Positions 9,112 through 20,281 of a stretch of 51,321 nucleotides of DNA are shown here, piece by piece. Where the stretch lies: positions 1 through 51,321 of the forward strand of contig JBEWZL010000054.1 of the NCBI GenBank assembly GCA_045837725.1, read 5' to 3'. Every line of letters starts with the position of its first letter. Within the stretch, counting starts at the first letter, position 1. Source of the stretch: Vermamoeba vermiformis. Its lineage: Eukaryota; Tubulinea; Echinamoebida. Position numbers and translations under genes: made by a program. Below the pieces are notes generated by a model. That model saw only the letters and a program-made list of their open reading frames with translations. It had not been told where the DNA came from and ran no database searches.

Positions 9112-11509
9112 ATGTGGAAGAGAATCGCGTCTATCGCCATTATATTGGCACTATTCGGTGTTGTGTTCAGCACTAAGCTCGTATTGAAAGGTTCTCCGGT
9201 TGGGAGAAGCAAATTCTGGCGCCAAGCTGAAGAGTTGCATCCATCGACCCCGATGCGTCTCGTTGTTGCTTTGAAAGAAAGAAACATGAACATTGTTGAA
9301 GAAAGACTTGCTATGACGTCAGATCCTACTTCTCCCGAATACGGCAAGCACATGAGCTGGGAAGAGCTCACCGCCTTGACTGGAGCAACAGATGAGCAGA
9401 TTCGTACCGTAAGTTACCATAACAAGCTTTAAATTTTTAAATTATTGCTTTATTTTAATATTTTCTTTCAACTGTTCTAAGATCTGATCCGGATTCGTTT
9501 GTTTAGGTCTCTGCTTGGTTGAAGTCTCACGGCATTGAACACGAAGTTACTCCTTCTCGCAGCTTCATGCGCATCAACACTACCGTTGCCCGCGCCGAGA
9601 AAATGCTGAGCTGCAACTTGAGGTAAGTCCAAGTGTACATTCTCTGATTGGTTGCCAGCGATTTCCTAAAATGGCAAAAACACGTACTGACAAACACAAT
9701 CCAGAGCGTTCGAGACTGTTACATCTCCTCGAAAGAATATTATTCGCTGCTTGGGCGCGTACTACGTCCCTGAAGAGATCGACCAGTTGATCGACTTTGT
9801 TGGTCCTGTTCACGGTTTCCCTCGTCCTCGCGCCACTGGTCGACGTGTATGAGCGATAAGGACTGACGATTTATATAGATATATCTAACTTTATGTCAAT
9901 AGGGCCTCTCTGCTGTCTCGGGAAACGAAGTTGCCGTTACTCCCGCTTTGCTCCGCAAGCTCTACAACGTTACTCTCGGACAACCCAACTTGAGGGTCAA
10001 CAATACTCAAGCCGTTTTCGAATCTGGTGACAACTACTTGCCTGAGGACTTGCAACAGTTCTTCCAGGTAAGTCACGAAGACGAAAAGTTCTAATCGGCT
10101 TTCGGTCCTGATCCGCACAATTAACATTTGACATCGTATTAATATTTTATTGCAATAGACTTACGCTCCTGCTTTGCACGGCCAGACGGTCCTCAAGTAC
10201 TTGGGCAATGAGCCTAACGACCCCAACGGTCCTATTTTAGGGGAGGCTACATTGGACGTTGAATACATCATGGCCATGGGCAGCTACGCACCTACTTATA
10301 TGTACGGCTATAACGACACCAATGACGTTATCCACTTGTTCCTCGAATACGCCATGGACTTGGCCAATGATCCCAAGCCCCCATTGATCCACTCCATCTC
10401 ATACGGTGAATATGGTGGCGACTACCCGATTGACCAGGTTCTTCGTGTCAGCAATGAATGGATGAAATTGGGCGGTAAGCAGTTCGAGGAAATGGAACGT
10501 ATCGTGACCCTGATCTAATATTCGTGTAGCTCGTGGTATTACTATCTTCGTTGCTAGTGGTGACGACGGTGTCGGTTGCAACGACGCTTGCAATCAATTC
10601 GAAGTAAGTCCGTTACAATTGAATGTACGGTCTAACCACTCATATAATATTTTAGTTCCCTTACCCCAGCAGCCCTTACATCACCCTCGTTGGCGGTACA
10701 ATGGTCTATCAAGGTGAGCACATGGCTCTAGTTCATCATGACTCTAAACCATTGCGTGCAGACTCCAACAGTCAGTTCATGTACGAAGTTGGTTGGGGCG
10801 GTGGCAACGGTGGTAGCAGCGGTGGTTTCTCTGGTGACTTCCCCATTCCTTCATGGCAAGCCTCTCAAGTTTCAGCGTACTTGCGCCAGCCTGGTCTTCC
10901 AACAACTTTTTTCAACGGAACTGGCCGTGGTCTTCCCGATCTCAGTGCTCCTGGTAAGTCAGCTCAATACTAATAATTATAATAATCATTCTCGAGCATG
11001 CAATTCGCATTTTAGAAATTTTTCGTTGGGTCAAACCCGAGTTTGTGATGATACTATTGACACTTAATTTTCAGCTGACAACGTCATGATTATTGTTGAA
11101 GGCAATGCAATGCCTATCGGCGGTACCTCCTGCTCTGCGCCAATCGTTGCCGGTATGTTCTCATTGATCAACGGAGTCCGCTTGAAGGCCGGCAAGGCCC
11201 CTGTTGGCTACATTAACCCCGCCATCTACAAGTTGAGCACTTTGAATTCTCAAGCATTCTATGATGTTACTCAAGGCTCTAATCCTGATGGTTGCTGCCC
11301 TGGCTTCCGTATGTATTTGAGTTTAAGCTCACGAGCGATCTGAACGTAACGGATCGGATCGGATTAAGTTTTTCGTTTGGTTGGAACGTTTGATGAAAAT
11401 TCTGACCTGTCTATTTTTAACAGCTGCCACCAAGGGTTGGGACGCAGTTACTGGTCTCGGCACTCCCAACTTCCGTGAGTTGTTGAAGTATTTCTCTCAA
11501 CTCCCTTAA
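9112..11509 (+). CDS. Sedolisin B: serine-carboxyl protease (TPP1 type), 559 residues
   Basis: Ten exons: 9112-9408, 9507-9622, 9705-9846, 9903-10067, 10159-10474, 10530-10603, 10656-10713, 10762-10953, 11075-11308 and 11424-11509. Exon phases match sedolisin A exactly. The protein has a signal peptide (MWKRIASIAIILALFGVVFS), a pro-domain, and the catalytic residues Glu269/Asp273 (GEATLD), Asp357 (VASGDDG) and Ser472 (GGTSCSAP). The C-terminal calcium loop is DVTQGSNPDGCC. Differences from copy A include a five-residue Gly-rich insertion in exon 8 (WGGGNGG) and a changed charge at the pro-domain/catalytic junction. The last intron and last exon are almost the same as in copy A while earlier introns are unrelated, a sign of recent gene conversion. 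AATAAA lies at 11584-11589. Confidence 0.93.
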
Positions 11510-11583
11510 ACAATTCACTTTCGTTATGTCTCAGCTGCGGTCTTGCTATTATGCGTGATTAGTAACGCATTGATTCCGCATGT

Positions 11584-11589
11584 AATAAA
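11584..11589 (+). terminator. Poly(A) signal AATAAA of sedolisin B
   Basis: Canonical hexamer 75 bases past the stop codon, inside the convergent spacer (11510-11752) with the ankyrin gene. Confidence 0.5.
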
Positions 11590-11752
11590 CGAGCCATTTG
11601 AGTGCTAAGAACTTGTTGATCCGGTACAAATGTTAGAGCAGAGCAGGAGATCACTCGAGATTATGGTTTTTACATCCAGCGGAAGGAGTCGTATGCATTT
11701 GAATTCGCCAACAATATTACTTAATGCTCGTGGACGATAACATTGATATGTT

Positions 11753-12748
11753 TTATTTTGGCATCATACAAATTTGTGTTGAAGATTGGATTTTGGATAA
11801 TAGTAACTGTTGTACATCTGGTGAGTAGTCTACCAATTCACGCTGTATGTCGTCGTCGGGATTAACGTGCAGTTGCAATAGTAACTCTTCAACAATGGCA
11901 GGTCTATTGTTTAAACAAGCACACCTTAAAATTACTTGCAATTGAATTGGCGTGAAACTTTTGTAATGAACAAGGACCTTGGTAGCTTCATCAAAGCCAT
12001 GCACTATTGCATGCCTCACATGTTCGGTAGTTAGTACAACTCGTCCATCGTTTAACAAAACTTTCAAGACCTTTGTTCTTTGGTAAGATAAGGCTGTTGC
12101 AAGCTCATATTCCGTTGGCTGCATTCTCGGGTCTGATATGACTAGTTCTACCATTTCATGATAGTCCTTCATAATTGCATCGTTGAGTGGTTGTCTAAAA
12201 TAAACGTAATCTCTTGTGTCATATAGTTGGGCTGTAGATGGATCCACGCGATTGTCCTGTAGTAGCAGCTTGACTTTGTCCAATTTGTTACGACACATTG
12301 CTAATCCTATAGCAAAATTCGTATCGTCGGCAGGATCAAATAACGGACAAGATAATAGGCAAGTGAAGGTTGCGGTTGTAGCTTTAAGAACGCCATAGGA
12401 AAGCACTGACAGCTTTCCATCTTTATATATTATCTTTACGCTGGGATCGAACTTTGGATGTTGAATTAACAGTTGTATGGCTTCTATAAAATCACAGTAA
12501 ATTGCCGCTTCCAGTGCACAATTATTGTTTGTCGAAGGCATTATATAAGGGCTTTTTAATAGCATTTCTACTGCCATAATATTTTCGTGTTCGATGTAAT
12601 TAATTATTAACTTATTCTGATCGTCGGTAGGATTATTTATTATATTTTGTAATGACCATTGATTGTATTGTTTATTTATTGTCAAAAATTCTTTTGGGCA
12701 GCTAGGTAAAATATGGTGCCGAATTATCTCGTCAGGTATTGTGTTCAT
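11753..12748 (-). CDS. F-box-like/ankyrin-repeat protein, 331 residues
   Basis: One long open frame, read from the ATG at 12748. The frame is open further upstream to about 12826 without another ATG, and a tacag acceptor lies just before, so a short 5' exon is possible. The N-terminus reads IPDEIIRHHILPSC, then EFLTINKQYNQW, an F-box-like helix pair. Several ankyrin-type units follow (MAVEMLLKSPYI, EAIQLLIQHPKFDPS, KVKLLLQDNRVDPS, EMVELVISDPRMQP, KVLKVLLNDGRV, IVEELLLQLHVNP). The repeats are degenerate, lacking most GxTPLHxA signatures. F-box/ankyrin proteins usually bring substrates to SCF ubiquitin ligases, but that role is inference. It sits within the sedolisin cluster on the opposite strand. 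The 162-residue protein at 48783-49403 has the same plan. Confidence 0.8.
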   Translation of the reverse strand: MNTIPDEIIRHHILPSCPKEFLTINKQYNQWSLQNIINNPTDDQNKLIINYIEHENIMAVEMLLKSPYIMPSTNNNCALEAAIYCDFIEAIQLLIQHPKFDPSVKIIYKDGKLSVLSYGVLKATTATFTCLLSCPLFDPADDTNFAIGLAMCRNKLDKVKLLLQDNRVDPSTAQLYDTRDYVYFRQPLNDAIMKDYHEMVELVISDPRMQPTEYELATALSYQRTKVLKVLLNDGRVVLTTEHVRHAIVHGFDEATKVLVHYKSFTPIQLQVILRCACLNNRPAIVEELLLQLHVNPDDDIQRELVDYSPDVQQLLLSKIQSSTQICMMPK

Positions 12749-12903
12749 TTCGGATTTCAACCTGTAAAATCTTGAAAAATTATCCTCGCATCTTGTGGGC
12801 TGTTTGCCTGGGTGGCGGCTATCCAATGTTAAATATCCAACGCAATTTTATGTAGCATGATGACACGCGTTGAAATTCGGCATTCACTTCAAACTTGCGG
12901 ATC
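12749..12903. promoter_or_regulatory. Short divergent promoter, ankyrin gene and sedolisin C
   Basis: Only 155 bases separate the two start codons, so the two genes must share a compact bidirectional promoter. No specific box recognised. Confidence 0.4.
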
Positions 12904-15080
12904 ATGCAACACAAGAGCTTAGTTTTATTATTTAGTGCACTACTTTGCATTGAAGTAGCAATCTCTGGCACTACACATGTCGCTAGTGCGAAGAAGAGCA
13001 GACAACCGATTTGGATCAAGGAATCTGTTGCAGTTCTGTCAGACACAACCAATATAATTATTGCGCTCAAGCAGAGAAATTTAGATGTATTGGAAAAGAC
13101 GTTTTGGAGCGTGTCAGATCCGTTTTCAAAAGAGTATCAAAATTATTTATCGTTAGAAAAAATTACAGAATTAATTGCTCCTACTGAGGAGACTATTCGT
13201 CGAGTAATTAATTGGATTTCGATGCATATTGATCAAGTAAGTATTGTAGATTATTTATTTAATTATTTTTATTTTTGACGCTCGATCTCGTTTGACACGA
13301 TATTTTTTTGATAGGAAACGTCAATCAAAGTAACTAAGAGCAAAGATTTCATTGAAATTAAGAATGTTTCAGTGAAAGTAATCAATCGGATCTTGAACAC
13401 TCAACTGCACTATTACAGTCACGCTGAAATTAAGAGTGCTCGTGTTATAAGAGCCGAACAATATACAATTCCAGCGCCTATTGATCGACATGTTGATTTT
13501 ATTAGCGGCCTTATTGATTTCCCCTTAAAGAAATCTCAGTTCAAAGCTTTCGCGGATCAAGGTACGATCTGCGCTCAAATTTCCTTATATAGTAACATTA
13601 CTGTCTAGGTATTACTGTTACGCCCTCAACGATTTGGAATAGATATTCTTACAGTGGAATGTATGGCGGAAAGTCTTCATCAAACGCACAAGCTGTCACT
13701 GAATTTGGCGGTGGATCTTTCGGCCAATACTACAGTCCATCAGATCTGACCATTTTTCAGCAAAAATTCAACGTAATGGTCAATAACGTATCCAAATTAT
13801 ACGGAAAGAATGATCCTACTCAGCCAGCTGGCGAAGTACGAAAATGACATTTTGACACTTTGACACTTTACTCATTCTTTTGTTTGACAGGCCACGCTTG
13901 ACATCCAGTACATCATGTCATCAGCTCAAAATGTCTCCACGTGGTTCTGGGAAGAGTTCGGAACTGAAGTCGAGTGGATGACTCACAGTAAGTTCAGCAT
14001 CCGGAAGCTAATCACGTGTTAACATGGTACTATTTTTAGTCTCGGATACTCCCGATGCGCCTTGGGTTCATTCGGTCAGCTACAGTTTTGGCAATGAGAT
14101 CGACACGCCTGAGTCCTATTGGAATCGATTGAACGCTGAGTTTATTAAAGCTGGTGTTCGTGGAATTTCGCTCTTATTTGGCAGTGGCGACAGTGGAACA
14201 GGTAATGACCGGTAGATTGAATGAGAGGGCTCAACCGCATTCATGTAACAATCATTATAGGATTCCTTCAGACATATGTAGTGCTCTCTAAAGTGCTCCG
14301 TTAGTGCTTATTGTTAATATTGTTTATTAATAGGCAGTACCGGTTGGATTTTCTGCGATTCGTTCAACCCAGGATTTCCTGCGACAAGTCCGTACACGAC
14401 CGCTGTTGGCGCGACTTACTTAGAAGGTACAAACAATGTAGTATTAATTGTTTAATGACATTTTGTTAGCTGATTTAAAGACGGAGAACGCTGCAAGTTT
14501 CAGCGGCGGTGGATTTAGCACTTTCTTGCCGAGACCAAGTTATCAACAGAAAGCCGTCAATAGATACTTGACGTCGTTCAAGAGCCAGTTACCGTCATCT
14601 TCATATTATAACTCGTCGAATAGAGCATTTCCCGATGTAGCGTAAGTGGATTCGATTCCTAAATTTTAGATCCTGACATTTAGTTCAGTGTTTTGGGCAC
14701 AAACTATCAAATCGTCGTTACTGGTGGTGTATTCGGTGCTAGTGGCACTAGCGCATCAACTCCTACATTCGCTGGCATGATTGCTCTCATTAATGACGTA
14801 CTGTTGTCAAAGCCGAACGGCAAGCCACTTGGATTTTTGAATCCTTTATTATACAAGATTGCGGAGCTACACCCCGATGCATTCTTTGATATTACTAAAG
14901 GAAGTAACCCCGCCTCACCGTGCAGCGGTAAGTCCTAAAATAGAATTTTTCTGGATTCGTTTTGACATAAAATTTTTAGCTGGTTTTCCTGCAACTCCTG
15001 GCTGGGATGCAATCTCGGGTCTTGGTGCTCCTATAGTACCTAAGCTATTGCAATATATTCAAGAGATTGTCGATAAATAG
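12904..15080 (+). CDS. Sedolisin C: divergent serine-carboxyl protease, 556 residues
   Basis: Nine exons: 12904-13236, 13315-13561, 13609-13835, 13891-13987, 14040-14201, 14334-14426, 14470-14641, 14689-14927 and 14980-15080. The ATG at 12904 gives a signal peptide ([20 protein letters not shown]). The pro-domain includes [18 protein letters not shown]. Catalytic residues are Glu269/Asp273 (GEATLDIQY, split by an intron), Asp352 (GSGDSGTG) and Ser465 in [12 protein letters not shown], which matches the classical sedolisin and TPP1 site better than copies A and B do. The calcium site is visible as DITKGSNP and [11 protein letters not shown]. Several intron positions and phases differ from A and B, and overall identity is much lower, so this is an old paralogue. 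Its stop lies only 59 bases from the end of the convergent minus-strand gene. Confidence 0.92.
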
Positions 15081-15139
15081 ATAGATAGGTTTCGATCGCT
15101 AAATTTGGATCTCTTTTGAATTTACATTTATTGTCGATT

Positions 15140-17644
15140 TTATTCGCTGTACAACCGAAAATTATTTAATATAGTTTCAAAAGTTTCTATTAGTCGCTTT
15201 TCATGTTCTAATAAGCAAGCTAATGTTATTGTAAACGCGGATGTGTCGCTTACTAGTTGCACGTGCTTATATTTCATTGGCTTTGCTTGCTACGGAAAAA
15301 CAATTATTAATTAATTGCATTCATGAATGATTTAACTAACAACGCATCAATAGAGTAAAAATTATTCAGTAGCGACCACATCCAGCCGATAAACCAAATA
15401 TGACTTACCATATTTATATTCTCCATGACGTTATACGATATTGATTTAGTCTTGTGCCCGTTCAAACTTGAATTGTTAACAGCTAGGTCTTCTAATGTTG
15501 GTATTTCTTTTTGTAACTGGCCTAGCAGCTCATTCATGTAAAGATCGGGATCCAGTTTTCGGTCGTTCTGCTTATACCTGACGTTTAGTAGCACGACTGA
15601 ACCTACCATAATGTAGTGATTAATATCATGTATTATGATTTTAAAGCTGATTATAACGTCCGGATCCAGCTCGGACAATTTTCTTACGAAAAGATGAACC
15701 GAGCGCGTGACTTTCTAAATCAAAAAAATTTAATGCGTGCAAGCGTAAACAACTAACCAAAGCGCAATTTATCGCTGCGGATCATTATTTATGATTACAC
15801 AAGAGATGCGCATCATCCGCGGATCACGGTTAGTCTTACCTGAATAATCACCAATGCTATGAAGCGAGCCTAGCACCTCTTTTGGCTCAGACCAATCGGC
15901 AGGGATCGACACGCCAAAATTGGAGAATTTAGAATTGTATCGACGCCACTGCGAGGGACTCACTTAAATTTTAAAAATATTAGAGATCCAGTTTACGGTA
16001 AGTTCGCGATAAAATATAAATTTAGGAAGCGTAATGGGATTAAATATGATTTTTGGATGGATTTTGGATGTAATTGGTGGATACTGCCGTCCATCCAAAG
16101 GATGCATATTCGAAGCATGCCATAATTTAAAAATAACCGTTATGAAATTAATACCTAGTGTTTGAATAGAACCTATCCGGAATGGCGCCCCGGATGCAAT
16201 GCTCGGCAATGTGGATGGTTTGCTGGATGTATCGTCGGCTTTTGGGCTGGACCTAAACAGGTAATACTTATAAATTCTATTGTTACGTCGACTTTCAGAA
16301 ACATGAAAATATAGTTTAATCGCTAATTTAATCGTTTGCCTCGTTCTGAGATACAGATAGGCTATAAAAGGCAATATTCAGTTGTACTGCAAGATTAACC
16401 AAAATTAGATCCGAAAATTTCTAAACTTGCCTGAAACTCCGAAAGATATTGCTGTATGATTAACTAATTTCAAGACTTACTTGATCATTGGCGAGTTTAA
16501 GCTCTCGATCGACATAACGTCTTTCTTGCTTTCAGATGAGCTTTTGCTATCAAAATTTAACAGCGTAGATGCGGCTGAATTGACGTCGGATGTAGAGGTA
16601 AGATTATGAATGTTGGATTTATGCTGCCTCGTGCCATTCTTTTCGTCTTCCAAATCGCCAGGTGATTTACCATTTGTTGAATTGCCGTTCGGATTTGTGG
16701 ATGGCTGTTTTGGCGCCGGAAAAGTTTGGTGGAAATGCATATGTTGGCTATAGTCTACATCGTGGCTTATCGGGTGAGGAGGGAAATGAGGTTGATTCTG
16801 ACCATAAAAGGGCATTTGAGGAGCTGATCCGAATTGAGGGAGGATATAAATAGGTTGGTGGGGTCCGCTGACGGTTGGGAAGGTTGGTAAGACGTGGTCT
16901 GGCTTGGAGATATTGCTATTATTTACAAATACGGTGTTTGGGGTGTTCGGAGAAATATATTGGCTCGGAATTGAAACTTGTGATGTGAGGTTCGATCCGC
17001 TGAAAAAAGTATTGTGTACATTTGGCGCCATCGGCGGTTGGTTTAATGACATATTATAAGCTCTAGGGACTTCAGTAGACCTATAATTGAGAAAAACGGC
17101 TCGTTAATATGATTTGTGTTTTTCTAAATTTAGACAATAGGGGCACTTTCGATGCTTGCAATGAAAAATAAGATGATGTATCGTTTCTTTAAGAATCAAA
17201 ATATTAATTATCATCGGACAAAATCAGATCGGATCCTGGCGTCAAGGTTTTGATTCGAATTTCATAAATTTACGTGCCAATATTGCCAAATGCTTTTTTC
17301 ATCCGATTTTTTGAAATAATTCCTCTAACTATGAGCAAATTGATTTCAAATTGCGTCAATTTATCAATACGAGCAACTTACTGCTGAACGTTTTTCCAAA
17401 CCTCGCCGTCTGTGTTGTAACGAAATCCAGCGTCGTGCAAAACCATCAATATAACATTTTTAATTGCGCTCTTATTGTCCAGACCATAGTAATTGCGTAA
17501 ATTAGTGAGGATCTTGTGCAGATGCCGATCGATTCTAATTCTAACATCGTTATTCGGATCTACGTTCTTCTTTTGCTTTTTCAGATCGTGTCCTATATCT
17601 CCATCAGGGTCATCAGGTTCTTTCCTCTTTTGTGTTACTGACAT
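15140..17644 (-). CDS. Unrecognised, probably nuclear protein with low-complexity middle, 511 residues
   Basis: Six exons keep frame: 17644-17382, 17080-16481, 16252-16155, 15962-15840, 15710-15409 and 15289-15140. The N-terminus is basic with two NLS-like patches (KRKEPDD, KKQKK), then a compact segment (RIDRHLHKILTNLRNYYG, NVILMVLHDAGFRY) that could be a small helical domain. Residues about 88-330 are Asn/Ser/Pro/His-rich and low in complexity, as in activation regions. The C-terminal 180 residues look folded (NFGVSIPADWSEPKEV, LSELDPDVIISFKIIIHD, IMVGSVVLLNVRYKQ) and end in a helix (LACLLEHEKRLIETFETIL). I do not recognise the family. The plan suggests a transcriptional regulator, but this is inference. 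Two acceptors (aaatttaag, tttagaaag) were chosen because only they keep the frame. Confidence 0.72.
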
Positions 17645-18107
17645 TGGTGTTCCTAAAGCATGTAATTGGATCCGTCGGAGGTGTGCTGATTCATTCAGTG
17701 ACACAAATATTCGATAACTGCACAGAAAAACTTAAAAAAAATCGTGTTTTCTCCCGCGGGACCAGTTTTTGGCCATTCCTTTTGTGTCGGCAACGCTTTC
17801 AAGTATTGTTCATAAAACGATTCAAATACCCGCCAGAAGTGGTCATAACTCTTCCTCTGACAATATGTTACGATAAATGTATTCACATTATTATATTAAT
17901 AGATGGAAATGCCAACGAAGCACGCGCCCAAAACAAATCATGATTTTTCATTGGATGAAATTCGGAAATTTTGCCTCGTGCGTGCCGCGTGCCCAATCTC
18001 ACTAAAATATCAAATCCACGAGCACGAGCATCACTTTATTCCGCAAAATAGATATTAAGCATCAACATCCATAGTTTCCTTTATTGTAACGAGCATCAGA
18101 TCTAGCG
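17645..18107. promoter_or_regulatory. Divergent promoter region, unknown gene (-) and PIMT (+)
   Basis: 463 bases between two divergent start codons. The minus-strand frame stays open upstream of its ATG to about 17704, and tgtgcag lies near 17716-17722 on that strand, so a 5' UTR intron is possible. No distinct element recognised. Confidence 0.35.
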
Positions 18108-20185
18108 ATGATGGAACGCGTTATGAGCATGACGAGAAAATTTGTCTTAAGGCTTGAAGGTACGAATAAAATTTATACTTGCCACGGATTATACCAAATT
18201 AATTAGTTAACAAGAGGGTCGATTAAAAAATAACAATAACTTTAATTAATTAAATTGCTAATGCCCGAAAGATTCAAATTCAAAAGAAATAAATTGTACA
18301 TCCATCTTCAAATCATTTTACATATTTGGCATTTTTCGTTTCGTTTTTTGTCGACTTCACATCTGACACTCCGATCGCAGGTGCGTGGCGCAGCTCGGGC
18401 CGAACGAATGACGATTTGATATATCAGCTTAAGCGTAAGTCGATACTAATTATGAAACTGCAATAGAATAGAGAGATTTCTATAATCTTACCGAAAAAGT
18501 ATCGATTCGGGCTAATTATTTTTGTGGTGATATGTGGCGTCTCAAAACACAGACGGAAATGTTTATGTTTGGCGCCACCGCTGCAGTTTATCGAGAAGGA
18601 TGATCTTCAATCTCCGTTTGATCCTCCTATTAAATTATTAAGCGGAGTTTTCAGATCTAGCGCGTGTTCGATTTGCGTGTGATTGGTGACGTGGATGCAC
18701 AGTACATAATATACAATTGTTTCTATATTTATTGATTCGATGCTTGAATAGGCTTCAAGATCATTCAGAGCCCTGAAGTCGAACGGGCCATGCGCTCAGT
18801 AAAACGAGAGCATTTTTGTAGATCTCCTCAATTTGCTTACCGCGATGCTCCGCAAGCGATCGGTATGATATTCCGATACTATTATTAAGCTTATCCGAAT
18901 AGATGAAATTGGTACGAGTTATTAATAGTACTTGGGACCAGGCATGGGACAAACTATTAGTGCACCTCATATCCATGCTACGGCGTTAGAAGAGCTCAAA
19001 GACTGGCTCAGGTGCGTTATTTCTCTTAATATTCTTCATTACATAAAGCTAAAAAAAGACTCCGAGTCGTATGTGCTCGTAGTTTCCATTTCGAACGTTA
19101 ATAAGTCAAATCGTTCCGCAATATATCGTCCTTTATATAATATTACTACGGGTACGCTATATAACTTTTCTAGGCTTCGAAAAGCATCCATCAACTTCGT
19201 ATTTACTAAAAAAGGAATACCTTCGGCTAATCTATTAATCTTAGGCCTGGAAATAAAGCTCTAGACGTCGGTTCAGGTTCTGGATACCTATCAGCCTGCA
19301 TGGCAGTCATGGTAAGCAATTTTGAAGCAAGTAAATCATTCGCTCTAAATTTAGAAATTTCAACCGGTTAAGTCGCCGTTCTTTGAAGTAATATTGACGC
19401 CTTTCTCAGTAACATGAACCTATCATTCAATTTAAAGTCTTAACCTTCCTGCGGTTAAATTATCCTGAAGGGCAATTCATGAACGAAATGGATCCAATCT
19501 TTTGTGTGTCGAGATCAAAACCGTTCGTGAGGCATTTTAGCTCATTTTTGCCCGAGTTCGTTTAGCCTAGTATTAAGCCTTAGAGTAATAAGCGTCGTCA
19601 GTTCATAAGGTTCTGGTTGCAATACTCTTAACGGCTTTTCCATATTTGGCCCACCTATTGCCGATGATAGGCTAAAATTCATTAACTAGGTCTCACCTAA
19701 TGGTCGAGTCTACGGAATAGAACGCGTTGAGCCTCTGCTGCAGTGGTCACTCGAAAACGTTAAAAAGAGCATACCGAACTTGGTTGAGGATGGCGTTATT
19801 ACATTACAAAGTACGTCGTATTATAATCTAACGCGCAGTCTGAGTGCTATTTAGAATAGCTATTAATTTAATTATTTTCAAGCTGGTGACGGATGGAAAG
19901 GTCTGCCGGATAAAGGACCCTTCGACGCCATACACGTGGGTGCTGCTGCAGAAGGTACATGACATACTATAGATAATGCCTGTAATATATCGGTTCTAAT
20001 ATTATACGTATATTGTTTCAGAATTGCCTCAAGCGTTAGTCGATCAGTTGAAGAAAGGTGGCTGTATGATAATCCCTATCGGCAGAGAGTTTCAAGAGTT
20101 GTATAAGATCCGAAAAGATGATAAAGGACATGTAAGTAAACACAAATTGACCGATGTGGTCTTCGTACCGTTGGTCAAAGAATAA
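18108..20185 (+). CDS. Protein-L-isoaspartate(D-aspartate) O-methyltransferase, 236 residues
   Basis: Eight exons: 18108-18159, 18381-18434, 18752-18862, 18942-19011, 19245-19311, 19690-19810, 19883-19954 and 20022-20185. The family core is complete: GAWRSSGRTNDDLIYQL, then QFAYRDAPQAIGMGQTISAP with the substrate-binding loop, then AdoMet motif I ALDVGSGSGYLSACM. Motif II is GRVYGIERVEPL, motif III is FDAIHVGAAAEELP, and the end is KGGCMIIPIG and VVFVPL. The enzyme methylates isoaspartyl residues in aged proteins so that they can revert to aspartate, using S-adenosylmethionine in the cytosol. Length is normal. The first exon adds 17 residues before the usual AWRSSG start, so the translation start is the least certain part. 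Intron 5 (19312-19689) is unusually long for this locus. AATAAA overlaps the stop codon. Confidence 0.93.
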
Positions 20186-20281
20186 ATTTTTGGATTCGAA
20201 ACGAGTAGCTGTCATCTTGTCAAGAAAATTGTGCTTTGATTGCATGACGGTTATGCCAATATTTTTTAAACTCTGTCGAAA

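Noticed and set aside
18809-18838. A possible mini-intron in PIMT (gtaaaacg to ttgtag)
   Set aside because: Only about 30 bases, and reading through gives RAMRSVKREHFCRSPQFAYR, which fits the PIMT family in frame.
20132-20182. A possible donor (gtaagt) near the end of PIMT
   Set aside because: Reading through gives VSKHKLTDVVFVPLVKE and a stop, matching the usual C-terminus of the enzyme.
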